The position numbers and the translations under genes were made by a program. This document shows, piece after piece, positions 53,951 to 63,840 of a stretch of DNA of 64,000 nucleotides. Position 1 is the first letter of the stretch; every line of letters starts with the position of its first letter. Source of the DNA: Streptomyces dangxiongensis (lineage in GTDB: Bacteria > Actinomycetota > Actinomycetes > Streptomycetales > Streptomycetaceae); contig NZ_CP033073.1 of assembly GCF_003675325.1 (NCBI RefSeq), positions 4,836,001-4,900,000 of the forward strand. Direction: 5' to 3'. The notes below the pieces were generated by a model, which worked only from the letters and a program-made list of their open reading frames with translations, ran no database searches and was not told the DNA's origin.

Positions 53951-54409
53951 CTAACCCGCGAGGTGGCGCACCTGGTCCCACAGGACCGGGTCGACCACGC
54001 CCACCCGGCGCCGGAAGTCGCCCACCGGCACCTCGCGCAGCTCATCGGTCTCCAGGAAGCTGGGCCGGCCCCGGGCGTCGCCGACCGCGCCCGGCGGCAG
54101 GGGGATCACCCCGCTGCGCTCGTCGTGGTACTTGCTGGTGATCTTCGCGACCGTGGCCCGGTCGCCGCGCACGGCCAGCACCAGGCAGGGCCGGTCCTTG
54201 ACCGCGGCCCGGTCCTCGTAGGGCACGTCCGCCCACCAGATGTCGCCGGGGGAGGGCCGTGCCGCGCGGGCCGTCCGCGTGCCCGGCCGGCCCGGGGGCC
54301 GAAGCCGCCGCCCGCCCGGCCGGCGACCGCGGCCCCAGCCGTCGACGAGCGTGGCGACCAGTGCGAGCAGTACGACCGCCGCGAGCGCCAGCCACCAGGA
54401 CGTGTCCAT
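53951..54409 (-). CDS. Membrane-anchored PemK/MazF-like protein
   Basis: 152 residues, ATG 54409. An N-terminal helix (WWLALAAVVLLALVATLVDG) is followed by a basic linker (WGRGRRPGGRRLRPPGRPG). A PemK/MazF fold then includes SPGDIWWADVPYEDRAAVKD, RPCLVLAVRGDRATVAKITS and RPSFLETDELREVPVGDFRR. MazF proteins are RNA endonucleases in toxin-antitoxin pairs. No antitoxin gene is adjacent, and the membrane anchor is unusual for a toxin. The family has many conserved chromosomal Streptomyces members of unknown role. RNase activity is therefore uncertain. Confidence 0.8.
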   Translation of the reverse strand: MDTSWWLALAAVVLLALVATLVDGWGRGRRPGGRRLRPPGRPGTRTARAARPSPGDIWWADVPYEDRAAVKDRPCLVLAVRGDRATVAKITSKYHDERSGVIPLPPGAVGDARGRPSFLETDELREVPVGDFRRRVGVVDPVLWDQVRHLAG

Positions 54410-54645
54410 ACGACGACGTTACCGGCGCGCGCGGCGCACCGCGCGCCCTCCGGTGAATCCGCCGCCCCGGGTCCAGCCGAACCGGTGACAGCACAGGTGA
54501 GTTCGCCCACAACGGCCCCTGGCGAAGGAGCGACCCGCGCTCCAGCGCCTTACGCTCGACGCACCGCACGACCACCGTCAGCCCCCACCCTGACTGGCCC
54601 TCCCGTCCCGCCCACCGGTTTCCCGCCAGCGGAGGTTTCTGCTTC

Positions 54646-55400
54646 ATGAAGCTCACCGTCGTCGGCTGCTCGGGGTCGTTCCCGTCCGCGGAATCGGCCT
54701 GTTCGAGCTACCTCCTCGAGGCCGACGGCTTCCGGCTGCTTCTCGACATGGGCAACGGCGCCCTCGGCGAGCTCCAGCGCCACTGCGGTCTCTACGACCT
54801 CGACGCGATCTTCCTCAGTCATCTGCACGCCGACCACTGCATCGACATGTGCGCCTACTTCGTGGCGCGCTACTACCGCCATGACGGCGGCAGGTGCGGC
54901 CCCGTCCCGGTCTACGGCCCCGAGGGCACCGAGCACCGGCTGACCACGGCCTACGCGGACACCCCTTCCGCCTCCTCGATGAGCGAGGTCTTCGACTTCC
55001 ACACGGTCAAGCCGTCCACGTTCGAGATCGGCCCGTTCACCGTGCACACGGAGCGGGTCCGCCACCCCGTGGAGGCGTACGGCATCCGGGTCGAGCACGG
55101 CGGTACGTCGCTGACCTACTCCGGCGACACGGGCGTCACCGCGACGCTGGACGAGCTGGCCCGGGACACCGACCTGTTCCTGTGCGAGGCCGCGTTCACG
55201 CACGGCAAGGAGAGCATTCCCGACCTGCACCTCAACGGCCGCGAGGCGGGTGAGACGGCGGCCCGCGCGGGCGCCCGCCGCCTGGTGCTCACACCCACAT
55301 CCCGCCGTGGACCGACCCCCTGGTCAACCTGCGGGACGCCCGCGAGGTGTTCGCCGGGCCGGTGGCGCTGGCGGCGCCGGGACAGACGTACGACATCTGA
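54646..55400 (+). CDS. MBL-fold metallo-hydrolase, apparent 2-base frameshift
   Basis: ATG 54646 opens a metallo-beta-lactamase fold of the RNase Z-like group with H59-x-H61-x-D63-H64 (LSHLHADHCID) and SLTYSGDTGVTATLDELA. After GARRLVLT the frame turns into arginine-rich nonsense to 55551. Removing an AC repeat at 55290-55294 (CTCACACCCAC against CTCACCCAC) restores LTHIPPWTDPLVNLRDAREV and a natural end at 55398-55400, giving 250 residues. The restored histidine is a metal ligand in this family. It is either a recent lesion or a sequencing error. The hydrolase substrate is unknown. Confidence 0.75.
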
Positions 55401-55413
55401 CCCCATGGCATGC

Positions 55414-55450
55414 GCGGGGCCCCGGAACCGTCTCGGTTCCAGGGCCCCGC
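55414..55450. terminator. Terminator between the MBL gene and nagE2
   Basis: GCGGGGCCCCGGAACC (55414-55429) pairs with GGTTCCAGGGCCCCGC (55435-55450), 15 of 16 pairs, between convergent genes. Confidence 0.8.
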
Positions 55451-55471
55451 GCGCTGTCCGGGCCGGCCGGG

Positions 55472-56740
<1,269 letters not shown>

Positions 56741-56823
56741 AACTTCCTCCTGGGAATACCCCCGGCCGGGGCCGGGGGAGGGCAGGGCGCCGCCCGGGAA
56801 CCAAGGAGGGGGACGGCAGCGTC

Positions 56824-56856
56824 TCTGGTCTACACCACTCAGTGGTGTAGACCTGT
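56824..56856. promoter_or_regulatory. Tandem DasR operators (dre) upstream of nagE2
   Basis: TCTGGTCTACACCACT (56824-56839) and AGTGGTGTAGACCTGT (56841-56856) each resemble the dre consensus A(G/C)TGGTCTAGACCA(G/C)T, and they are separated by one base. The pair lies about 85-115 bases before nagE2. Confidence 0.8.
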
Positions 56857-56948
56857 TGTAGCACGATGAACGCGGGATGAGGAACCCACGAAAACGCGGT
56901 CACGGCGCTACAGCGCGTACTCGTCCGGCCGGCCGCCCGGCCCCCCGC

Positions 56949-58259
56949 TCACCTCACGTTGTCGCGGTCCATCTCCTGCGCCACCTCGGCCGGTTCCCGC
57001 CCCGGCGTCCGCAGGTCGAACCGCGTGATCGCGAACCGGAAGACGGCGTAGTACACCGCCGCGAAGGCCAGGCCGATCGGGATGATCGCCCACGGCTTCG
57101 TCGCCAGGTTCCAGTTGATGACGTAGTCGATCAGGCCCGCGGAGAAGCTGAAGCCGTCGTGCACCCCGAGCGCCCAGCTCGCCCCCAGGCAGACGCCGGT
57201 GAGCACGGCGTGGACGGCGTACAGCGCCGGCGCGACGAACAGGAAGGAGTATTCCAGGGGTTCGGTGATGCCCGTCACGAACGACGTCAGCGCGACCGAG
57301 AGCATCAGGCCGCCGACCTCCTTGCGCCGCTCCGGCCGGGCGCAGTGCGTGATCGCCAGCGCGGCGGCCGGCAGCGCGAACATCATGATCGGGAAGAAAC
57401 CCGTGGTGAACTGGCCCGCGTGCGGGTCGCCCGCCAGGAACATGTTGATGTCACCGTGCACGGGCTTGCCGCCCGGCGGTGTGTAGGTGCCGAACTGGAA
57501 CCAGACGGGCACGTTCAGGAACTGGTGCAGGCCGATGACGAGCAGCGCCCGGTTGGCGAGGCCGAAGAGGCCGGCGCCCCGGGCGCCCAGGTCCCGCAGC
57601 CAGTGCGCGAAGCTCTCCAGGGCGTCGCCGACCGGCGGCCAGACCCACAGGCACAGGGCCGCGAAGGCGATCGCGACGAACGCCATGATGATGGGGACGA
57701 GACGGCGGCCGTTGAAGAAGCCCAGCCAGTCCACCAGTCGCGTGCGGTGGTAGCGGGCCCAGAAGAAGGCCGCCAGCAGACCCATCACGATGCCGCCGAA
57801 CACCCCGGGGTTCTGGAACGTGAACGGCGTCACCGCGCCGGCACCCGCGCCGACGCTCACCTGGCAGCCGACGTCCGGGACCGACGTCGAGCCGCCCGGG
57901 CACCGTCCGGGGAACTGGTGCAGGACGTTGTAGTAGACGAGGAAGCCGGCCACCGCCGCCAGCGCCGTGGAGCCGTCCGACTTCTTCGCCATGCCGATCG
58001 CGACGCCCACGCAGAACAGCAGCGGCAGGCCGAGGGAGCCGTCGAGCAGCGCGCCGCCCGCCCCCTTCATCACCTTCGAGACGCCGGTCCAGCCCAGGCC
58101 CTGGTCCCCGAACACGTCGGGCTGGCCCAGCCGGTTCAGGATGCCCGCGGCCGGCAGCACGGCGATGGGTAGCTGAAGGCTGCGGCCCATCTTCTGGAGG
58201 CCCTGGAACAGCCGGTTGAAGTGGACCCGGGCGGGGCCGGCCGCGCTCTCGGCACTCAT
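56949..58259 (-). CDS. nagE1: PTS EIIC, NagE1-like
   Basis: 436 residues, ATG 58259. It has the same EIIC architecture as the neighbouring nagE2: MGRSLQLPIAVLPAAGILNR, KKSDGSTALAAVAGFLVYYN, LHQFLNVPVWFQFGTYTP, TSFVTGITEPLEYSFLFVAP. It imports sugar as the phosphate using a separate EIIB. A tandem duplication of nagE genes is normal in Streptomyces. With nagE2 interrupted, this copy may be the only intact EIIC in the window. A dre site lies just upstream, shared with divergent nagF. Confidence 0.9.
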   Translation of the reverse strand: MSAESAAGPARVHFNRLFQGLQKMGRSLQLPIAVLPAAGILNRLGQPDVFGDQGLGWTGVSKVMKGAGGALLDGSLGLPLLFCVGVAIGMAKKSDGSTALAAVAGFLVYYNVLHQFPGRCPGGSTSVPDVGCQVSVGAGAGAVTPFTFQNPGVFGGIVMGLLAAFFWARYHRTRLVDWLGFFNGRRLVPIIMAFVAIAFAALCLWVWPPVGDALESFAHWLRDLGARGAGLFGLANRALLVIGLHQFLNVPVWFQFGTYTPPGGKPVHGDINMFLAGDPHAGQFTTGFFPIMMFALPAAALAITHCARPERRKEVGGLMLSVALTSFVTGITEPLEYSFLFVAPALYAVHAVLTGVCLGASWALGVHDGFSFSAGLIDYVINWNLATKPWAIIPIGLAFAAVYYAVFRFAITRFDLRTPGREPAEVAQEMDRDNVR

Positions 58260-58311
58260 GGCGTCCTTTCCGGGGCGCCCGACCGGGAGGCGGTTTGGCG
58301 ACCTTCCCCAG

Positions 58312-58327
58312 GGTGGTGTAGACCAGT
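58312..58327. promoter_or_regulatory. DasR operator (dre) between nagE1 and nagF
   Basis: GGTGGTGTAGACCAGT differs from the dre consensus at positions 1 and 7 only. It lies about 55 bases before nagE1 and 115 before nagF, so one repressor site may serve both directions. Confidence 0.78.
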
Positions 58328-58443
58328 CGGCGCGGTTCCGCTGTCGTGAAGGCCATCATTGGGCACGGGCGGCACGACCGCTCGCGAAGATGGGCCAACT
58401 GTGGGTTACTGCGACAAAGCGGTTCGGATCAGGGAGAAGGAAC

Positions 58444-58677
58444 ATGGCCAGCAAGGCTGAGAAGATCGTCGCCGGGCTCGGCGGCATCGACAACATCGAG
58501 GAGATCGAGGGCTGCATCACCCGGCTGCGCACCGAGGTGTCCGACCCCTCGCTGGTCGACGACACCGCCCTGAAGGCCGCCGGCGCCCACGGCGTCGTCA
58601 GGATGGGCACCGCCATCCAGGTCGTCATCGGCACCGACGCGGACCCGCTCGCCGCGGAGATCGAAGACATGATGTGA
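58444..58677 (+). CDS. nagF: PTS EIIB for N-acetylglucosamine, NagF
   Basis: 77 residues, ATG 58444 with GGAGAAGGA upstream. The phosphorylated cysteine is C24 in EIEGCITRLRTEV, the standard EIIB-Glc-type site. The rest (AAGAHGVVRMGTAIQVVIGT) is the conserved EIIB fold. It passes phosphate to sugar moving through NagE-type EIIC proteins; the general proteins EI, HPr and EIIA are encoded elsewhere. It is divergent from nagE1 and followed by a terminator. Confidence 0.93.
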   Translation: MASKAEKIVAGLGGIDNIEEIEGCITRLRTEVSDPSLVDDTALKAAGAHGVVRMGTAIQVVIGTDADPLAAEIEDMM

Positions 58678-58713
58678 GCACGCCCGCTCACCGGTGAACC
58701 CGGTTCACCCCAC

Positions 58714-58746
58714 AAGGGGCTCTTCCCGACGCGGGAGGAGCCCCTT
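58714..58746 (+). terminator. Terminator after nagF
   Basis: AAGGGGCTCTTCCCG pairs with CGGGAGGAGCCCCTT over a 3-nt loop, with one T-G wobble. Confidence 0.85.
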
Positions 58747-58772
58747 CCGCCTGTGCCGATAGGCTCGTCGGC

Positions 58773-59510
58773 ATGTCTCGCATCGACGGCCGTACCCCCG
58801 AACAGCTCCGCCCGGTCACCATCGAACGGGGATGGAGCAAGCACGCCGAGGGCTCCGTCCTCGTCTCCTTCGGCGACACCCGGGTCCTCTGCACCGCATC
58901 CGTCACCGAAGGCGTCCCGCGCTGGCGCAAGGGCAGCGGCGAGGGCTGGGTCACCGCCGAGTACGCCATGCTGCCCCGCGCCACCAACACCCGCGGCGAC
59001 CGCGAGTCCGTCAAGGGCAGGATCGGCGGCCGCACCCACGAGATCTCCCGGCTCATCGGCCGCTCCCTGCGCGCCGTCATCGACTACAAGGCGCTCGGTG
59101 AGAACACCGTCGTCCTCGACTGCGACGTCCTCCAGGCCGACGGCGGCACACGCACGGCGGCCATCACCGGCGCCTACGTCGCCCTGGCCGACGCCGTCGC
59201 CTGGGCCCAGGGCAGGAAGCTCGTCAAGGCCGGCCGGAAGCCGCTCACCGGCACCGTCAGCGCCGTCTCCGTCGGCATCGTCGGCGGCGTCCCGCTGCTC
59301 GACCTCTGCTACGAGGAGGACGTGCGCGCCGAGACCGACATGAACGTCGTCTGCACCGGCGACGGCCGCTTCGTCGAGGTCCAGGGCACCGCCGAGGCCC
59401 AGCCCTTCGCCCGCGCGGAACTCGACGCCCTGCTCGACCTCGCCGTCGCCGGCTGCGCCGACCTGACCGCACTCCAGCAGGCCGCCCTGGAGCGGACCCG
59501 GGAGAGCTAG
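58773..59510 (+). CDS. rph: Ribonuclease PH
   Basis: 245 residues, ATG 58773. It trims tRNA 3' ends by phosphorolysis. Family landmarks are [60 protein letters not shown] and [20 protein letters not shown]. In most actinobacteria rph is followed by rdgB, the inosine/xanthosine triphosphatase gene, but here a small lipoprotein gene comes next and no rdgB is present. Confidence 0.96.
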   Translation: MSRIDGRTPEQLRPVTIERGWSKHAEGSVLVSFGDTRVLCTASVTEGVPRWRKGSGEGWVTAEYAMLPRATNTRGDRESVKGRIGGRTHEISRLIGRSLRAVIDYKALGENTVVLDCDVLQADGGTRTAAITGAYVALADAVAWAQGRKLVKAGRKPLTGTVSAVSVGIVGGVPLLDLCYEEDVRAETDMNVVCTGDGRFVEVQGTAEAQPFARAELDALLDLAVAGCADLTALQQAALERTRES

Positions 59511-59730
59511 CCGGTTCCTTCCGGCGGTGGGGGGAGACGCCGGCGGCCGGCAGCGGTCGCCGGCAGCCGAGTGGGCCGTCTCGCCGGTCCGCCGCGGGAC
59601 CGCCCGGCGCCCGGGGGCCCGCCCCGGCGCCGCAGAGCAACCCGTCGGGCCTCCCCGGCGTCCCTGTGGGTACGGGCGCACGACCCATCGGCGTGCGCCC
59701 GGCCAGCCGTACCAGGGAGGGGACCCCATC

Positions 59731-60138
59731 ATGGCCGCCAGCCGACGCTCACGCCGGCACCGCGTCACCGCCATCGCCGCCGCCGTGGCCGCCGCCGCAC
59801 TCACCGCCGGCCTCACCACCGGCTGCGACGCCGTGAACAAGGCCCTGGACTGCGTGCAGACCGCCGACGCCATCGCCGACAACGTCACCGACCTCCAGCA
59901 GGCCGTGGAGAACGCCGCCGACGACCCCTCGCAGACCGACGCCTCGCTCGACTCCATCGAGAAGAGCCTGCGGAAGATCGGCGACAAGACGGACGACACC
60001 GACGTGAACAAGGCCGTGGACGACCTGAACCAGGCCATCGGCAACGTCCGCGCCGCCATCCGCGACGGCGACGACACCCCCGACGTCGGTCCCGTCACCG
60101 ACGCGGCCGGCGAACTCACCAAGGTCTGCACGTCGTAG
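59731..60138 (+). CDS. Small secreted lipoprotein
   Basis: 135 residues, ATG 59731 with GGGAGGGG upstream. A twin-arginine-like basic head (SRRSRRHRVTAIAAAVAAAA) precedes the lipobox TTGC. The mature protein is helical and acidic: CVQTADAIADNVTDLQQAVE and DDTDVNKAVDDLNQAIGNVR. No family is named with certainty. It occupies the place where rdgB is expected after rph. The gap 59511-59730 shows no gene. Confidence 0.78.
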   Translation: MAASRRSRRHRVTAIAAAVAAAALTAGLTTGCDAVNKALDCVQTADAIADNVTDLQQAVENAADDPSQTDASLDSIEKSLRKIGDKTDDTDVNKAVDDLNQAIGNVRAAIRDGDDTPDVGPVTDAAGELTKVCTS

Positions 60139-60229
60139 CACCGTTGGGTCGTACCGCCGTTGGGCCGTAGCGCCGTGGGGGAGGGGGCCGGGGTCTCTCA
60201 CGCGGTCGCCCGCGCCTGGGCGGGGCGCC

Positions 60230-61024
60230 TCAGCGCTCCCCGCCGCGGTACCGCTGCCGCTCCCGCTGCTCGTCCCGGCGCCCGATCCGGCGCGCCGGGT
60301 CCAGCGCGTGCCGCTCCGCGCGGCGCGCGCGCCGCAGCTCGTGCCGGGACTCCCTGCGCTCCAGCTTCTCCTGGCGGCGCCGCTCCTTCAGCCGCTGCCG
60401 CTGCGCGCGCGAGAGTTTGCGTTCCACGCCGACCCCGCCCCAGAACGCGAAGCCGCCGACGACCACCCGCGGGGCACCCGGCGCGGACGGAACGTCGCCC
60501 GGCGGATGCGCGAAGGTGCCCATCACCCCGATCCCGCGCACGTCGACCTCGACCCCCGGCGGCACGACGACCTGAAGGCCGCCCATGACGGCCACACAGA
60601 AGATCTCGACCTCACGCTCCGCGAAGTCCGCGTCCCTGAGGTCGATCACGCCGCCGCCCAGGAGGGCGAAGCAGTTGAACCGTCTCGGTACCGTCCAGCG
60701 GCCCTTGCGCTCGAACCCCGACAGGAGCGCGACCGCCCACGCCGAGGACCCCGCGCCCCCGGTGATCCGGTCCGCCCAACCACCGTCGCCCACCGGCGCC
60801 TTGGTGAAGGACACCGGGGCCGGTGCCACGGCGCCGGCCCCGGGCAGATCGCGGGTCAGCGGCGCCAGCTCACCGTACGTCCGCGCGGTGCAGGCCGCCT
60901 CCAGCCGCTCCTCGAACTCCTCCATGACGAGCCGCCCCTCGGCCAGGGCGTCCCGCAGGATCTCGGCGACTCGCTCGCGGTCGGCGTCGGACGCGCGGAG
61001 GTCCGGGGCTGCGTCATCGCTCAT
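60230..61024 (-). CDS. DUF1707 / cell-wall LiaF-like protein
   Basis: 264 residues, ATG 61024. An N-terminal DUF1707 domain (LRASDADRERVAEILRDALA, LVMEEFEERLEAACTARTYG) precedes a DUF2154/LiaF-like beta domain (NCFALLGGGVIDLRDADFAE, VAVMGGLQVVVPPGVEVDV). The C-terminal tail is strongly basic (RRRQEKLERRESRHELRRAR) and no membrane helix is obvious. It begins nine bases after the ABC ATPase stop, so it belongs to the same operon. It may sense envelope stress in relation to the exporter. Confidence 0.85.
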   Translation of the reverse strand: MSDDAAPDLRASDADRERVAEILRDALAEGRLVMEEFEERLEAACTARTYGELAPLTRDLPGAGAVAPAPVSFTKAPVGDGGWADRITGGAGSSAWAVALLSGFERKGRWTVPRRFNCFALLGGGVIDLRDADFAEREVEIFCVAVMGGLQVVVPPGVEVDVRGIGVMGTFAHPPGDVPSAPGAPRVVVGGFAFWGGVGVERKLSRAQRQRLKERRRQEKLERRESRHELRRARRAERHALDPARRIGRRDEQRERQRYRGGER

Positions 61025-61033
61025 GGCGACACC

Positions 61034-61996
61034 CTACGAGACGGCCCTCTCCGCGTACATCCTGGCGATGACGGCCTCGATGTCCGGTTCCCGCACCGAC
61101 AGATCCACCAGCGGGTACCGGGCCGCCAGGTCCGCCACCAGGGGCGCCGCCGACCGCCCCGCGGGGAACGCCAGCCACTGCCGCGGCCCCTCCACCCGCA
61201 CCACCCGCGCCGACGCCACCTCGACCGGCGGCAGTTCCCGCTCCAGGTCCACCACCAGCGTCCGTTCGCTCTCCCCGGCCTCGTGCAGCCCCGCCAGCGA
61301 ACCGTCGTGCACCAGCCGCCCGTGGTCGATCACCATCACCCGCGAACACAACTGCTCGATGTCCTGGAGGTCGTGCGTGGTCAGCAGCACCGTCGTACCG
61401 CGCTCGGCGTTCACCTCCCGCAGGAACTCCCGCACCCTGGCCTTCGACACGACGTCCAGACCGATCGTCGGCTCGTCCAGGTACAGCACCTCCGGATCGT
61501 GCAGCAGCGCCGCCGCGATGTCCCCGCGCATCCGCTGCCCCAGCGAAAGCTGCCGCACCGGCACGTCCAACAGGGCGCCCAGATCCAGCAGTTCCACCAG
61601 CCGGTCCAGGTTCTGGCGGTAACGGGCGTCCGGGATGCGGTACATGCGGTGTGCCAGCCGGTAGGAGTCGGCCAGCGGCAGGTCCCACCACAGCGTGGTC
61701 CGCTGCCCGAACACCACACCGATCCGGTGCGCCAGCCGCACCCGCTCCCGCGCCGGATCGATGCCGGCCACCCGCAGCCGCCCCGCGCTCGGCGTCAGGA
61801 TGCCGGTCAGCATCTTGATCGTGGTCGACTTCCCCGCGCCGTTCGGCCCGATGTATCCGACCATCTCCCCACGCGCCACGGTGAACGAGATCGAGTCCAC
61901 CGCTCGCACCTCGTGCCGCTCCCGCTTGAGGAACCCGGCCTTCCGACGCACCTCGAAGACCTTCTCGACCTTCTCCAGAGCGATGAAGTCATTCAC
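61034..61996 (-). CDS. ABC-2 exporter ATPase
   Basis: 320 residues from GTG 61996 with GGGAG six bases upstream; an ATG at 62059 would overlap the permease gene. Motifs are Walker A GPNGAGKST, the Q-loop region GVVFGQRTTLWWDLPLADSY, signature LSLGQRMRGDIAAALLHDP, Walker B VLYLDEPTIGLD and TTHDLQDIEQL. The C-terminal DRA/NatA-like domain is present. It powers the exporter formed by two ABC-2 permeases encoded immediately upstream. Confidence 0.9.
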   Translation of the reverse strand: MNDFIALEKVEKVFEVRRKAGFLKRERHEVRAVDSISFTVARGEMVGYIGPNGAGKSTTIKMLTGILTPSAGRLRVAGIDPARERVRLAHRIGVVFGQRTTLWWDLPLADSYRLAHRMYRIPDARYRQNLDRLVELLDLGALLDVPVRQLSLGQRMRGDIAAALLHDPEVLYLDEPTIGLDVVSKARVREFLREVNAERGTTVLLTTHDLQDIEQLCSRVMVIDHGRLVHDGSLAGLHEAGESERTLVVDLERELPPVEVASARVVRVEGPRQWLAFPAGRSAAPLVADLAARYPLVDLSVREPDIEAVIARMYAERAVS

Positions 61997-61997
61997 G

Positions 61998-62843
61998 CTA
62001 ACTCCCTGTGCCGCGATACGAACGCAGTCCCGCCCGCCAGGCCAGCCCCGCCGCCGCACAGCACCCCACCGCCACCAGCGGCGGTGTGAACGCGGCCCAC
62101 TCCGGCAGGTCCAGCGGATACGGCCGCCCCAGCACGTAGCACGCGGGCAGCCAGTTGACGAAGGCCAGCGGCAGCACGAACGTCACTCCGCGCACCAGCT
62201 CCTTCGCGAACACCGTCGGCGGATACTGCAACAGCGTCGTACCGCCGTACGTGAAGGCGTTCTGCACCTCCGAGGCGTCCTGCGCCAGGAACTGGAACGC
62301 CGCCCCCGCCACGAACACCGCGGCGAAGATCCCGAAGCCGCTCACCACCGTCACCGGCAGCAGCAGCACCTTCGGCACCGTCCACGCGATGTCCAGCCGG
62401 GTCAGCGACCAGCCCAGCACCAGCGCCCCCTGCGTCACCCGGCCCAGCCGGCGCAGCGCGAACCGGTCGGCCGCCACCTGCGCCAGCACCGGCGCCGGCC
62501 GCACCAGCAGCGTGTCCAGCGTGCCGTCCCGCACCCGCCGCCCGAGCCGGTCCATCGAGCCGATCACCAGATCCGCCAGCCCGAACGAGGTCGCCGACAG
62601 CCCGTACAGGAACGCCACCTCGGGCAGTGAGTAGCCGCCCAGCGTGTCCACCCGGGAGAACATCAGCATGATCGTGACGAAGTCGAAGAAGGTCGCCGCG
62701 AAGTTCCCGAACGTGGTCATGGCGAACGACGCGCGGTAGGCCATCGTGGACCGCACCCACATCCCCGCCACCAGCCGGTACGCCCGCACCCACCCGGCCA
62801 GCCGCTCCAGCGCCCCCGGTGCCGCCGGGCTCCCCTCAGCCAC
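61998..62843 (-). CDS. ABC-2 type permease (intact copy)
   Basis: 281 residues, ATG 62843. It has about six membrane helices, with AFLYGLSATSFGLADLVIGS and VVSGFGIFAAVFVAGAAFQF. It belongs to the ABC-2/DUF990 group of permeases. It overlaps the other permease by eight bases and the ATPase follows after one base. The complex probably exports a lipid, polysaccharide or drug; no substrate clue is seen. Confidence 0.87.
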   Translation of the reverse strand: MAEGSPAAPGALERLAGWVRAYRLVAGMWVRSTMAYRASFAMTTFGNFAATFFDFVTIMLMFSRVDTLGGYSLPEVAFLYGLSATSFGLADLVIGSMDRLGRRVRDGTLDTLLVRPAPVLAQVAADRFALRRLGRVTQGALVLGWSLTRLDIAWTVPKVLLLPVTVVSGFGIFAAVFVAGAAFQFLAQDASEVQNAFTYGGTTLLQYPPTVFAKELVRGVTFVLPLAFVNWLPACYVLGRPYPLDLPEWAAFTPPLVAVGCCAAAGLAWRAGLRSYRGTGS

Positions 62844-63637
62844 CCTGCACCACCACCCGGCGCGTCGCCGCCGACTGCACCAGCCGCCCCCCGCCCAGCA
62901 GCACCACCGCCCACGCCGCCTGGAACAGATAGGTGGGCAGCGGCTCCGCGCGGCCCAGCAGGATGTCCGCCGGCGCCTGGAGCAGCGCGGACCACGGCAG
63001 CGCCCGTACGACCTCGCCGAACGCGCCCGGGAACACGTTCAGCGGCAGCAGCATCCCCGAGCAGAAGAACCCCAGCAGCCACGCCATCTGCCCCACGCCG
63101 GTGCCGTCCAGCAGCCAGAACGCGCTCAGCGCCACCAGGTACCGGATGCCGAAACCCACCAAGCATCGCGAGCAGTACGGCGACCAGGAAGGCCACCCAG
63201 GTGCCGGCGTCGGACGGCAGGTACACCGGGAAACACAGCGTGCCGAACAGGAACGGGACGACTCCCCGGCCGAGTAGCTGGAACGACGCCCGGCCCAGGT
63301 CCGCCGCCAGCCACCACAACTGGAGGTCGGCCGGCCGGTACAGGTCGATCACCACATCCCCCGTACGGATGCGCTCGATCAACTCCTCCTCGACGCCCCC
63401 ACCGCCGATCGCGAGCGTCGACAGGAACGCCTGCCCGAGCCAGACATAGGTGACGACCTGCGCCTGGTCGTACCCGCCGAGGTGCGGCCTCTGGTCCCAC
63501 AGCGCGCGGTAGGTGTAGACGAGGATCAGCCCGAAGGCAGTGTTGGTGAACACCCCTGCCGCAGTGGCGGCCCGATAGGTCGCGTACCGTCTGAAGCCCC
63601 CTGCCGCGACGGCCGCATACAACCGTCCCGTACCCAC
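62836..63637 (-). pseudogene. ABC-2 type permease, frameshifted
   Basis: GTG 63637 with AGGAGG upstream starts a permease similar to its neighbour (AATAAGVFTNTAFGLILVYT, VEEELIERIRTGDVVIDLYR). After LVAVLLAML the frame is lost. The +1 frame continues VGFGIRYLVALSAFWLLDGTG to a natural stop at 62836. One extra A at 63161-63162 (complement T in ATGCTTGGTGGG) explains it. The interval is 802 bases, one over a multiple of three. Without this half the two-permease exporter would be incomplete. Confidence 0.75.
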
Positions 63638-63840
63638 GCGAGTCGACCTCCTCGGACTGCTCGACACCGAAGCGCAGGAGCCTAGTCCGGAGCCCCGGTG
63701 GTCGGCCACGCGTTATCCGGCCGGAAGCGTGCCGGAATCCGGGAACGGAACGCCAGGTGCGAGAGTCTTCAAACAGGGGGCGCAGAAGGCGTACGAGGCG
63801 TACGGGAACGTACGACGCGAAACAGGAGTCCGTGCACGAC

